DNA of 64,000 nt from positions 930,001-994,000 of the forward strand of contig NC_080577.1 of NCBI RefSeq assembly GCF_029962835.1, in the 5' to 3' direction. Positions 12,003 through 24,900 of the stretch are shown piece by piece (the first letter of the stretch is position 1; the number at the start of each line of letters is the position of its first letter). The position numbers and the translations under genes were made by a program. The DNA comes from Magnolia sinica. Its lineage: Eukaryota > Streptophyta > Magnoliopsida > Magnoliales > Magnoliaceae. Under the pieces are notes generated by a model. That model had not been told where the DNA came from. It searched no databases and saw only the letters and a program-made list of their open reading frames with translations.

Positions 12003-12766
12003 AGGGTTACCCACATCAATAGATTTACCTATATGCTCATTTTGGGCAACCTTGGCATCAGGAAGATAACATTCAAGTTGGCTAGCTTGAAATTTCAGGT
12101 CTTGATTTTCATATTTAACTGTATCAAGCTCTAATTCCAGACTTAAACACCCCCCTAAAGTCTCATTAAACTTAGATTTGAGACTTTCCTTTTTCCCGTG
12201 TAAGAGAGGAATTTCCAGATTCAGCTTGTTCTAATCAGTTAGCTAATTGAATCTTTTCATCCTTTACCAATCTCAACATTTAAAAAAAAAAATTAAAAAA
12301 ATTCATTCTTTTCTTGAAAAGTTGGTCATATGCCTCTTACAACTCGACATCTCCATTCTTATTATCTTCGTTACTATTGGAGAAGGATGTCTCTTTTTCA
12401 TCTGAGGTGTTATGGTCGGATACTATTCTCATGTCTTTAGTTGTAGGGAGAGAAGAGGTGTTGGAGACTATTAAGGTGAGCATTGATCCAAGTCTCCACC
12501 ACTATGAGATTTTCCAAATTTTGATTTAAAATCCTCAGACTCATCCCATTTTGATGCCTTGTCCTTTCGTTGGATTTTTAATACGTTTGGACATGAGAAG
12601 CCAGCATGACCATAACCCTCGCAAATGTGACAACGGGGTTTTATCAATTTTTTGTAAGAATTACCTATATGCATAGAGTCAAAAGATGAAACCTCTATGT
12701 CACAACTCCTTTGGATCTCACTTCGGGCGGTTAAGCCTTTCAGGACGAACCAGCTCTGATACCAAT
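12003..12766 (-). mobile_element. Copia gag remnant with CCHC knuckle, minus
   Basis: Internal 5' part of a Copia element. The primer-binding site TGGTATCAGAGC (match to initiator tRNA-Met) is at 12764-12753 on the minus strand. Downstream, at about 12620-12590, is a CX2CX4HX4C-type zinc knuckle within CHICEGYGHAGFSCPNV, typical of Gag nucleocapsid. After that come acidic, serine-rich sequence and stop codons. No protease or polymerase is left. Confidence 0.7.
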
Positions 12767-12921
12767 TGAAATTACGTGGAATTGTCTACCACAACACGCA
12801 GAATCTTTACGGAACTAAGGAATGAATAGCGAAAGCTTAGAGCTAGGTAGGATGAGCAACCGACTCCCTGACACAGACACACATGATTGACAAATAAGGT
12901 GCACAAATAAGTCCGCTAACA
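12767..12921 (-). mobile_element. Short Copia 5' LTR, minus
   Basis: TGTTAGCGGACTTATTTGTG at 12921 down to ...TTTCA at 12767, then two spacer bases and the primer-binding site. It is only about 155 bp, probably an internally shortened version of the LTR ending at 1262, with which it shares TTTGTGCACCTT and TTGTCAATCA. Confidence 0.6.
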
Positions 12922-13134
12922 ACTTCATGTCCTCCAACAATTGTATCTCTATCTTTAGATCCTGAAATTCATAATAAGACGGATAAAATTTGACAGAATA
13001 GTTTAAGGATTTGTTTAGTTTACTCATTGAGAATAAACTTGAAGGAAAATTAGGAATATAAAAAACTAACGATGATGAAAGAGCTGGGTAGGATGAGCAG
13101 TACCCCCTACAAGTTGAAGTACCATCCGCTAATG

Positions 13135-14194
13135 TTACTGTTGAAATAGATGAAAGATTGGACTAGTTGAGACAACACACTTCTTACTGGTCGTATGATC
13201 GAAAGCTCTAGAGTCAATAACCCAAAGTATACTCTCAAAAGAAGAAAGAAAAATTATACCTAACTGAGCAAGAGTGGTTGAGGATGAGGCATAAGTGGAG
13301 CAATCTTTTAGAAGCTTGGCATACTCTTCCTTGGATAAAGTAATTGTGCCACCTGAAGTGCTCGGTTCAGAATGGGTGGAAAGTACAGACTTTGAGACAT
13401 GACCCTCAAAACCATCTTCCAAGGAGCTAACCTAATTTGCCTAAGTTGATTTACCAACACAATACCAACGTTATTAGTTGTATGATTATTGAGACCCATG
13501 ATGAGTTCACTGCCAGTTCCCATGACCACAACCATGGCCACGACCAAAATCTTTGTCATGACCACCTTATGTATTCCTGCAACCACAACGACCTCCCCCA
13601 GAATCTCTACCACCAAATTGTCTACTACAACCACCACAACTTCCCCCATCTCCAGTAGATGTAAAGACAAATGCAGACTAATTAGATGAGGATGAACTTT
13701 GTGCATTTATATTAGTTGTACACTAAACTCAGGCAAATGCCTCCATGGCGGATGGCATGTTATTACCTTCAAGGAACTGAGCTCTTACAGCCTCAAACTA
13801 AGGACAGACCAGAGAGGAATTTAGCAACACAGAATTCCTTATGTCGCTACATGGTCTCATAATCTGTCGACAATGGTTGGTACACATTCAGTTCTACCCA
13901 CATGCCTCTTTAGGCTAAGTAATATTCTTCCACACTCTTTTCTCCCTGTTGGAGAGCAAAAGCATTCTGGAGTAACCCATATATACAAAGTTCTTCTCAC
14001 CTGAATGCATCTTCCTCAAGTTTTCTCATGGACAGTCTTTCGTTGTTAAGAGGATGACGACATTTAGAGTGACATGTGGTTCCATACTATTCTACAACAA
14101 CGCTCTAATCTGGCCATTTTCTACCCCAATTTTATATTTTGTTGAGACTTCTACAGGCTTGGGGGAAGGCAAATACTCTAACTTTCTCTTACCC

Positions 14195-14234
<40 letters not shown>

Positions 14235-14803
14235 TTAAAGAACTTTTACAAATGTGGCCCACTATGTAGGTAATTTGCTCCATTAAGTTTAGTTGATGTG
14301 ATTTACAAAGTCATCAACTTAGATGTAGACAAGATATTACTCTGGGCTTCATTTTGGACATCCTTATTCAGAAAAATAAAGTAAAAGGGAAGAACTTTTC
14401 AACTTAACCTTAATAAACACGCACTTCAGGATGACATATATCCCAAGAACACAAATCAACTGGGAACATTACTTGCTTCACGTCTTTCACTCATCACTTG
14501 GTCTCCAATCTTGGCCATCAACAACTTCCACACACAATTATTGTCTTCAAACCTGACCATTTTCTTCAAATCTAGCTATAGATGCACAATGGCCCATTTT
14601 AACCCATCATAGTGGTAGATCATGAAAGTGGGTCTCACACACCTTCAAGGAACAACTCACCAAGTAGTGAAACAATGATGCTATGGATTTAGGTTAGATC
14701 AGCCCCAAACATGTTTGGGTTCCACCATAAGAAGAAGAGAGGAGAAGACATGAGAGAAAAAGAAGATGAGAAAAGTGATTGGGTCAATGACACTCTGATA
14801 CCA
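13135..14803 (-). mobile_element. Degenerate Copia gag region, minus
   Basis: The primer-binding site TGGTATCAGAG is at 14803-14793 on the minus strand. Going down there are Gag (UBN2-type) pieces: a VEEYYLA-like segment, then GMWVELNVYQPLSTDYETM and VAKFLSGL around 13960-13800. These correspond to the Gag segment of the Copia at 22349-26336 (LNVSQPLSKDLEVM, VAKFLSGL). Several stops and frame changes are present. An (AT)n tract at about 14200-14231 interrupts it. No polymerase was found. Confidence 0.7.
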
Positions 14804-14995
14804 TGTTCTTAAACATGTAATATGGAGAGAGAAGAGGGGGGGGGCGGCTTCTCCCTTGAAGTCACTGTAGTACATCAGCCCATGTGCCTAAGACTTAACC
14901 CAACACATGTTTAAGCCCAGAAACCAAACTAAATCCCACTAAACCACACGTATGACATGTGGGACCACACGTGTAATCAATATGGTCCATCAACA
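14804..14995 (-). mobile_element. Copia 5' LTR, 192 bp, minus
   Basis: On the minus strand it begins TGTTGATGGACCATATTGAT at 14995 and ends TTTAAGAACA at 14804, directly followed by the primer-binding site. The TG...CA ends and position define the LTR. No matching 3' LTR was found in the window, so the element is truncated. Confidence 0.65.
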
Positions 14996-15957
14996 AGTTT
15001 ATTTTCTTCTCTCTTTATTTCTATGTGCACAAATAGGTTTTAGTCTAGGTGGTTCACTATGGAGTAGTTTGGTTATTCATCTATAATTCTATGGGTCAAC
15101 TAAAAAGTGATCTAGGACGGCCTAATCCAACCCTAAATGAATGTGAAATTTAAAAGGGGCAGATTTATACAAGCATTAATAATAAAAATTCAGCATTATA
15201 TATCATGAAACAATAAGAAACTAAAGAAAATTCAGCAATGGTCACGGCCATCCATCACAAAGACATTGTATTGAACCTTAAAATCTGAATTTAGTCAGAT
15301 CCGACGGAAGATAGGACTTTCGTCTCACAATGGGTCCGTCTAACGATCCAAATGGATTTTCTAATATAGGAAATATGAATTTTCTGGATTGGGAAATCTG
15401 AAAATTTCAGAAAAATGGACGGTTCTTTGATTATAGTTCAAATCTAGGGCCTTGGGTGATGGAATTTGAAGATGATCAAAATATGTGTGTGTGTGGGGGG
15501 GGGGGGGGGGGGATCAAGATCTTCCAAGATCTAATGATTAGGATTGAAAAGAAAAGGAATCGGCTTTTAGATCTAGAGAATTTAGAAGAAAAGAGGTTTA
15601 AAGAAGAGAATACCTTGAGAAAAGAAAGAAGGAGAAGATAGGAAATCACTTCCCTGGGCCTCATGCCCTCTTCCAATCACTGGAAGTCAAAGACGGAATC
15701 GTCCGGCTTTGAAGAAGAAAAAGCTCTCTTTTTCATAAACATAATATATTATTTTTTAAGGTTTAAGGCAAAACACCCATAAAAATTTGGAATTACATTA
15801 AATGACCAAAATACCCCTACAAAAAAAGTTTCAAAAGGAAAAAGAAATTCCAAGAAAAAAATTGTGCATGCACTGTCTCAAAACTCAAATAAATAAAATG
15901 TGCATAAAATAAACTCAAATCCAAGATGCCCGATGATAGCACAATGAAGGTGGGTCG
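14996..15957. other. No gene recognised; poly-G tract
   Basis: A/T-rich non-coding DNA. At 15485-15512 a short (GT)n tract runs into 18 consecutive G residues, followed by purine-rich sequence. No exon is supported. Confidence 0.5.
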
Positions 15958-18068
15958 TGTTGAGGGTCAAATATTGCATATTAGACTCCAGTTATTACCT
16001 GATTTTATGAACATGATACTGTTTAACGGCTTATTTTAATCGTGTTTGTGTTACAAGGTGACTTTAGGAGCCTGGACTGAAAAAGGGTGCTAAAAGCATG
16101 GTTTTAACGTTCATAAATCATCAAGGCAAGGGACGGACCCCAGGAGACCAAGATTGAAAAATTTATATGCCAAAGATCCGGAAAAATTAAGTAATTAAAG
16201 TCTAAGAGGCCTAAAAATCGTCCAGAATGCAAGATCGCAGGGTTCCAACCATCCGTTCGGCTCGAAACTTTACATCTGGCCTGAGGACCATAAATTAACC
16301 GTACACGTCAAATTTCAGTCATTGGATCCTTGTGGAAGTGGCCCAACGGACAGATCAACCCCTAAAATCCTGATTTGGGGCCCACCTGATATCTGGATAT
16401 GCTTCAATTTTAGTCTCAACCCCTTAAATGAGGTGGAAAAATGGATAGACGGAGCGGATTTCTCACGAACATCACGATGGACCCCACATGTACATTGCAT
16501 GTACATAGGGTACACGTGCACGAGAGGTGCACTGGATAGAGAGTCCGGTCAAACAGAGGGCTGACCGAGTCTTCTTCGTGCAAAGGCCTAGCGTTTGCAC
16601 TCAAGCCGATTGAGTTTTGTTAGTGGGCCCCACCCGTCACCCAAATGGACGATCTGGACCGTCCATTGTGTCTAGGGGGTGGCCACGACCCTGACCATGG
16701 TGGCCTTTTGGCCCCATGCACATGTACACAACATGTGCATAGTCGGAAAATGCGGGATGAATGGCGAATTGATTTAATATAGTGGACCGCACTAAAACTC
16801 GACTAAAACCACTCTTTTCTGACTGAAATTTTGCCAGAAATCCAATGGACGGGGTGGATTTTACCAAAACATCACTGTAGGGCCCACTGAACACGTCAGC
16901 ATAATAGCTTTCTAAAACGGTCGTCCAAACGCATCCGTGATTTGCAGGGAGTTGTGGGCCACAATCGCTGATCAGTTGGGTGATCTGAACCGTTCAGTCG
17001 ACGCACCAGAGGGCCAAGACCCTAACCTAAGAGAGAAACTGGTTTTTTTTAACGCTCCTCTCGCCAAAAATAGGATCCAACCACAATTTTTTTCCGTTTC
17101 GTTGTCGCTGCGCACGCGGTTTGTAATTGCTGGCTGCGTAACTACTTCCCACCGACTCCAGCCACGAACCGACCCCCTTCATGCCTATATAAAGGAGAAG
17201 AAAAGAGAGAGATCATCAGATCAGCCGTGGAGGCGTGTGGTGGACCAAAAATCAGAGTTTTTCCTTATATTTTTTGTTCTTTTAGTTTTGATTTTTTTTT
17301 TCTTTACTTAGCTTGATCATGTCTACGTCTGGCTAAGCCTCTTAGCTAGGGCTAAGAGGTGAAACTTGTAGTGAGATGGGAGACTTTTCTTTATGCCTTT
17401 GATTTAAATTTAACTGATGTTGATTCTAATTTGATTATATGGAATGCCTTTAGTTTTTAATGGTTTGTTGTGACTCAAATTACAATGGATCTGCGATATC
17501 TTTTGGTATTTTCTATGCATGAATAGAGGTTATGGTCGCAGGAGCCCTATTGTTCACCATTGTCTCACGGGCATGGTTGGATGATGGAATCCTTCCCTAC
17601 GTTTATAACTCTCTCAGATTGGATGTGGATTGGTTAAATTTTGTTGTATACTTTGTCTCATGGGCATGGTCTTGTGATGGAATCAAGTCTAATTCTCATA
17701 CCTCTCATCTCTTGAAAACTGGATCAAAGGATATTCATAGTTGATTTTTAATATTATACTTTCCATCTGGATGAAGATAGGACTCTTAGTCCAGATGTGT
17801 TCTTGAATAAAGCATAGATCTCCCTGATCTCTACAAGTGGATCCTCTGAAACCCTAGTTTCCTACCTGTAAATTTTATAGATTTTAGTTAAAGTGTTTCA
17901 CCATTATCATCTTAATTCTCCTGATTTAGATTACATCTTAGTCTAGTTTTAGTTCGAGTTACTTTCAGATTACGTACAAGGTACAATCCCTGTGGATTCA
18001 ACCTCGGTCTTATGGAGATTATTTCTATATCGCAACCCTATACTTGGGGTAGTGAATAGGTCGCGACA
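15958..18068 (+). mobile_element. Probable solo LTR (Gypsy, Athila/Tat-like), about 2.1 kb
   Basis: Begins TGTTGAGGGTCAAATATTGC and ends near GGTCGCGACA. It contains a TATA box (17186-17193), a following transcribed-leader-like zone, and near the end CCCTGTGGATTCAACCTCGG and ACTTGGGGTAGTGAATAGG, which resemble the U5 end of plant Athila/Tat LTRs. No second LTR or internal region is visible. MITE-like GGGCCCACC blocks at about 16370-16500 and 16620-16890 sit inside it. Ends are uncertain: GGTCG precedes the start and also occurs at 18059-18063, which would shorten the LTR if it is the target duplication. Confidence 0.5.
17186..17193 (+). promoter_or_regulatory. TATA box of the putative LTR
   Basis: TATATAAA in the context CCTATATAAAGGAG, placed about 1.2 kb into the 2.1-kb LTR-like unit, as expected for a U3/R junction. 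Confidence 0.45.
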
Positions 18069-18912
18069 ATCCAACGGTCCGATCACATTATCCTCGCAAT
18101 CCAAAAGTTGAAATATCTCATCCAAGCAACTTACACACATCACGAATACATGTGTAAGGTCTTCAACCTCTAGAGACCCAACCCATACCCGTCATCTAAC
18201 CACATTAACACGGGTAATGCACGCCTCCTGCGTTGATATACTTTGAATGGTTTGATGTCCGTATAAAAAAGTCAATAAGAAAACTAAAAGAACTCATAAA
18301 TTGTTCATATGAGGGGACCACATTTGTGTTTTTTTTCTTTTTAATATTGAAGAAGGATATAGATTCCTTAAGGTCAGGTTTGGATTGTGGCTCATAAGTA
18401 CTCTTATTCTTCTCATGCAAAAGGTGATCATGAGAAAAGAAGAAAAACAATATAAGGACTTGGCTTTCTATGGAATTTTGATGTTTAACCATTTGTATCA
18501 AAACGCTGCAAGATAAATGAAAATGGCCCTCCAGTGATGTGGAAATGCATAGGAACGACAGATTTGAAATCTGTTGAATGCTCTGGAGATCTCGAGATTT
18601 CTTTCTTGTATTGTTTAACGTTTTGAAAAAAAGAAAGAAAAAGAATTGTTCAAAAAAATGTTTTGAAAAAAGAATTAAGAACTAAAAGTTCCTCACAAGT
18701 GCAAATGATTTTTGGGCTTAGAAGGTGCTACATAACTATTGGATGATGAGAAAAATTCCAGTTTTATCAGCCACAGTTGAGTGCACAACCCTGATGCCTG
18801 TCTTTCCATTTAACCGTAAGAAATTGATTGAAATCATAAGATTCAAATCATGGATGGTATGACTCACCTATAAATCATACTCTTTTTTTTTTTTCTTTTT
18901 TTTCTTTTATAG

Positions 18913-21900
18913 GCAAGGCTGATTAGATCTGCTGCTGTAAACTATCTCCTGGACACTGGCATTCAATGGGGAGGGGCACCTGCTGTCAAAGTAAGGAAGC
19001 TGCAGTTAGTTCTTTATCTGATTCCAACTATGTAGAAATTTTTTTTGATAAATTGTCCATAAACAATCATGATTTTGCTTCGGCCAAGATCTCATGAAAT
19101 ATAATATCTTGCAGGGTGTTCGAGATGCAACTGTGGACTTAGTTCACACTCTCGTGGCCGTGCATGCAGAGGTAATGCCAGCTGTCATGGCTGTGAATGC
19201 AGCTGCTTCCTGGGTTTCTCATATGCTTGCGCTCAGTGTTCTTACGTAATAGATCAATTATCAAACTATGGAACTATAATTTTGATGTCTCCAAGCTCCT
19301 CAATTATACTTGGCTTTTTTTTTTTTTGTCTTGGTAATCTTGACATGTACTGAGAAATATGATTATTTGTTCCTGTCTCACTAACACTACCTATTCTGCT
19401 GTAGTAGCTAGTATAGCAATGTCAGGCCAAAATTCTGCATGATTATTATTCCCACCTGAGATGACATTCTAAGTTTAAGAACTTATGGTCGAACCCATTA
19501 GCTACACATCCTGTGTACTGTATGATTAGAGAACAATCTACATATCAAATTAATTGACTCCTGCATTAGAGCTTTCTATCCTAGTGATTAGGAGTGTACT
19601 CCCCAAATAAAAATGTGCACTTTTTTTGGTAGTGCCTATGGCAGTTCACAATTACTCATACCTGTATCACACATGAAATGTTAGGTGCGCTTATTGTATG
19701 GTTGGTTCTTTTATCTGGTGATGTCCCTCTTGGGCCCATTCTTATCTTTCTTTTAGCGTGGGTGAAGGTGATTGTGTGCCCATTGGGGAAGACGCATGGT
19801 GCTTGAAGGTAGTGTTGAAAGTATTGATATCATTACATGTATCATGAATGGGGATACAGAAAGATATATCTATATCACCAATACTCAGAAAAATATCATT
19901 GAGGGAAACATTGACAAAAAGGTGGAAATTTTCAATGAAACTTCAAGAGATGTTAAAACACAGGTTTATACATTTAGGAATCAAATTACTGCGAAAGAAC
20001 AACCATACATAATAAGTTTGCATTTTGTTAGGGCTTAAACCATGTGCTATTGGAGAAAAGCAATGCAATTATATTTGAGATGAGCTTATATCGTTCAAAT
20101 ACCATACAATGCAAGTAATAAAACACTCCTTCTCAATTTGAGGGGTAAAAATGGAGGAAATTAGGATTTCCCTGTCCACTAACATAAATGTTTATTTCTT
20201 TACCACAAATCCATGTCAATGCATGAGAATCAATGCGTAGACATTACAAAAGAAAGTACTAACATTTGAAAAATAAAAATAAAAATGAAGGTTTTATGGA
20301 TTTTTTGTCACCTTTGAGTTCTGGCTCATCTTTGCTTTGAGTTAAGATTTCTCCATCAAATCTAAGCTTTGAATCAACAAAAATCAAAAGGAGTGGTCAA
20401 AATCACCTAAGAAAAAAAATCCTAAAAAAAAAAAAAAAAAAAAACAATGATTTTCTTTTTTTTTTTAATTTTTAAGAGTTCCCTCTTACATTGTCCAGAG
20501 ACTAAAAATATTGCCCATTCTTTTGAGGTTGGGTGGAAGATTGGTATGGATCAATGTTGTCAAATGGCATAAGCAATCATATGCAATCAGCTATGCCTGA
20601 TCAATTATGTAATCGCACATAATATCTTTTTTCTAAGGGAAAAAATAGAAGAATTTTTTTATATAAAAAATCTACATAATTAAGAAAAAAATTATGTAAT
20701 TACTAGAAGTGGTCCTTTTTTTTAAAACCTATTTCATTATAATTTGTGTAATTAGCCCCTAAGTTACACAACTATAATAATTAACTAGTTATGCACTTTT
20801 ACTAATTCATCTTCTAAGTTCTAATTCACTAACAAGTAACATGTAACAAATAACAACACTTATTAAAAATATAACAATTTTATTGATAAATGATAACTTG
20901 ATGAGTTACTTCACTTGATGTGCAAATGGTACAAAGTACAAACAACAAAGTAACGGTAAAAAAAATACAAGTTACAACCTACAAACTTACAATTACAATT
21001 TACAGTTTATAACTACAAGTTATAACCCATAACTTACAACTTATACAACCATATATATTGATCCTTCTCCCATCGTGGCACACTACCATTGTCTTCATTG
21101 TTATCATCATTGTCGAAGTCATCTCCTTCTTCAACGTATACTTCATCCTCTTCCGTTTTTCATCATCGGTTCGCACACAAATTGCTCATCCACATCCAAT
21201 GGTCGATCATCTTCTTCTTCTTTCTCTTCAATCTCATTCTCATTTTCTTCACCTTCACTGCAACTAGGCCTCGTGCTAGTGCTTGCCCGTTTTCTCCGCC
21301 TTTGAGTTGAAGAACCTTCTCATGGTGTCAATCCAAAGTGGCATCCTCAACTTGGTCCCATGTTAGGTACACGCTTGTAAAGACTGAATCTTCTGTCATT
21401 GTAAACCACTTGATATCTGCCTCCAAATCATCTAGGCAGATAAGATTATAGAAATCAGGCTTTCTCACTTAGCATGGAATCTTTCTCGTGGCTTTTGGTT
21501 GTATTAGATGAAGACTAAGTTATTTGAGCTTCGTTTGTTTAAGACAATTCCTTGTTTTGGTGTGTATCTGCATAGCATTCCAATTTTTCAATCGAAAGTG
21601 AATTAGCAATAGTTGTTTAGTTTTTAACTCTCCAAGTCTATATTCAACATTTGAGTGAATTGCTAAACTTACCAACTTGAGCATACTCTAATTGCACTTG
21701 TAACCCACTAGAAGAACATGTAAGGCCAAGAATTTTCATAGCCAACTTCTGTAGTATTGGATCCTTCCTATTCGGGTCCACTCCTTACATTGACCACAAG
21801 TTAGTTGTGCAAATAATCTAATTTTGGGACACATATACAATTTCTTAGTGCATGCTTACAAGTGTTATCATCATGTGCCTCGTATAAATGTACAATTTGT

Positions 21901-24900
21901 GCATGCCTTTAAATAGGGAATAGGGATCCCGACAGCTCAGGTTGGCCCCACCATGATGTTTATGTGAAATCCACCCTGACCACCAGGTATCACCCCATGT
22001 TGGGCCCAGGGTTAGAAATTTAGCTCCGTTTGTGATTCAGGTGGACCACACAATTTGAAACAGTGTACAAGCAATGTTCAAACTCCAAACAACTTCCTTG
22101 GTGTGGCCCATATGAATCATGGACGAGCTTGATTTTTAGGCCCATTTCTAAATTTTATTGTAGCATCTAATGGTGGGAGTGGATTTTATATAATCATCAT
22201 GGTAGGCCTTGTAAAAACAAGGGTAGACGTCTCATTACCAATTGTTTCCTTTGGTGTGCCCACCTAAGTCACAGGTCAGCCTGATCTTTTAGTCTTGGAC
22301 TTAACGTGGGATTACGGATACTGGTTGGTGTGGATCTTGCATAAATATTGTTAGAATGGTCACACGTGTGACATGATCACACGTATGGACACATGTGATG
22401 TGTCCACATGTGTGACATGATCACACGTGTGGTGATCTTGATTTGGTTTAGTTTTTATACATTTGGGTTGTGTACATGGGTTTTTTACTCTTTAGTAGTG
22501 TGCTTCTATAATGAGGGTATTCTTGTCATTTCACCTCTTAAGTGAAATCCCTAGTAGAATAAAACAAAGGGTGGGGCGTGTGGGGCTATTTGGAGCTCCT
22601 CATTCTCTCTCATGTTTTCCTTTTTCTTCCTCCTCTCTCCTCCTTTTTCCATTCTTTCTTTCTTCTTCTCCAAGATCAACATGGTATCAAAGCAACATTG
22701 ATCCATATTTCTTCTTGATCTCTCTTCTTTATCTATCTTCTTTTTTATTTATTTTTAGTTTTCTTTGGTGAGAAACCCTAATTTGTTTGGGGTTAATGGG
22801 TGGTGAAATCGTGTTTAACGAATGGGCGTAAGGCATGCTTTTGCATTCTACCCGCATTATGGGACAAAGTTGGCTATCTTTCATCCCATATGCAATATAT
22901 GGTTAGTTTTGAAGCATGGAATTAGATTTGAAGACTGAACATTCAGTAGTTTCATGAAGTCCTCCTTTATTGCGTTGATTAAGACGAGTTGAAGCTCAGG
23001 AGTAAGTATTGATTTAGTAAGTTAGTTTGTTGGAGGATTTATGTTCAAGAAAAAAATATTTGTTGTTATTCAGACGGATTCCAAGAATGATCCTAAGAGT
23101 AGTGTTTTATCCCCGTCAGATTTGGTGCCTCTCCAAATAACATCAACAAAATTGAATGGCATCAATTATCTATAGTGGGCCACATCTGTAGAAGTTTTTC
23201 TGATTGAAAAGAAAATTTTTTAATATTTGACATTGCCTAAAACTAACATCACTGCGACAAATTATGATGATTGGGTGGCAGAGGATGCTTAAATTAGGGC
23301 ATTATTGGGGAATAGCATTAAACCACATATCAGTGCCAATGTTATCTTCCTAAAGACCACTAAAGAGGTCTGGGACACCTTGAAGGAGTCCCAGACCTCT
23401 TTAGTAAGAAAAACTTAATTCGTATTTATGAACTCCTATGGAATATATTCGCATTCCAGTAGGGCGATAGAAGTGTGTGAGATTATTATTTTGTCCTACG
23501 CGGCATGTGGGAAGAGTTGAATGTATCCCAACCATTGTCAAAAGATCTTGAGGTTATGCGTAGGCAAAGGGAGGAATTTCGTGTTGCCAAATTTCTCTCT
23601 GGCCTTCGACCTGAGTTCGAGCCTGTGAGGTCTCAGATTCTTGGAGGTAGTGAAATTCCTTTAGTGATAGAAGCATTCGCCAAAGTTCAGAGGACATTTA
23701 TCATGTCTACTCAAAATTCCACTTCATCAGATCATTCGACTTTTATCTCTGCAATGGGTAAGGTCATGGGGGAATTCGTGGTGGTTGTGGTCAAGGCGGT
23801 AGATTTGGAGGTGGCCATGGTCATGGTCGTGGTGGCAGCAGTGTTCGAAATATCGGTATCGTGTTACGTATCGCACCTTTGGGATACAGATACATATCGG
23901 TTATCGCATGGGATATATCAGTTGTATCGCGTAATGTATCGTTGTTGTTGGAAACATGGGGAAATTAGTCGATTTTTTTAGTGAAACTTCAATGATTGTG
24001 AAAAAAGACATCAACATTTATAAATCAAAACATTACAAAAAATAAGCGCATATAACCCTATCACCCGTAGACGATGTGTCCATGGATGTCACCTTCTTTG
24101 AAAATATTCCATATTTCTTAAACAATGGGAAGACATTGCAATTCTCCAAAAGCTCTACCACCCTTCTGATGGTGACGGACATAGATTTACCTGGAAAGCA
24201 AGCCACCGAGTCACATCCAAAACCTCCACCGTTGCAGGTCTACTCTAGGCATTCCAAGAGAAGTACTAAAGTGCCTAGCAATATGCCCTTTGCCAGTTCT
24301 ACCAATCCATCTGAAAGCCCCCCACTTCAATCTCCACTAGACTTGTTGAATGAAGTTGATCAACCTATTGCTATTTGAAAGGGTATATGTTCTTGTACTC
24401 TACATCCTATTTCCAACTTTGTTTCCTTAAATGGTCTATAACCTTCTTTTCGGCAGTTTGCTTTGTCCTTGCCATCCGTGTTTGACCCTAGATCATTTTA
24501 GGAGGTTCTTCATACTGATGGGTGGAAAAGAGCTATGGAAGAAGAAATGGCTACACTTCATCAAATTCAAACTAGGGAGTATGGTAAAGTTACCTGCAGG
24601 AAAATGTGCGGTAGGGTGTAGATGGGTGTATACAGTGAAGTACAAGTTTAATGGCACTGTGGATCATTTAAAGGCCCGGTTGGTAGCAAAAGGGTATACT
24701 CAGACATTTGGAGTTGACTAGTCTGAAACCTTCTCCCTAGTGACCAAGCTTCATTCAATTTGTGTGGTGATTTCTATTGTTGCAAATTTGGATTGGCCCA
24801 TATATCAACTGGAGGTACTAAAAAAAAAAAAAAGTGTTTCTTAATGGTGATTTACTTGAAGAAGTATACATGGAGCAACCGCCTGGCTTTGTTGCTTAGG

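Noticed and set aside
13308..13706. Open frames of about 100-130 codons with many Val or His residues
   Set aside because: They are shadows of a CAT/GGT-rich low-complexity part of the degenerate Copia gag on the minus strand, with no domain.
15453..15676. Glu/Arg/Lys-rich frame at the poly-G tract
   Set aside because: Purine-rich low-complexity DNA gives charged frames on one strand and Pro/Leu/Ser frames on the other. No start context or exon boundary.
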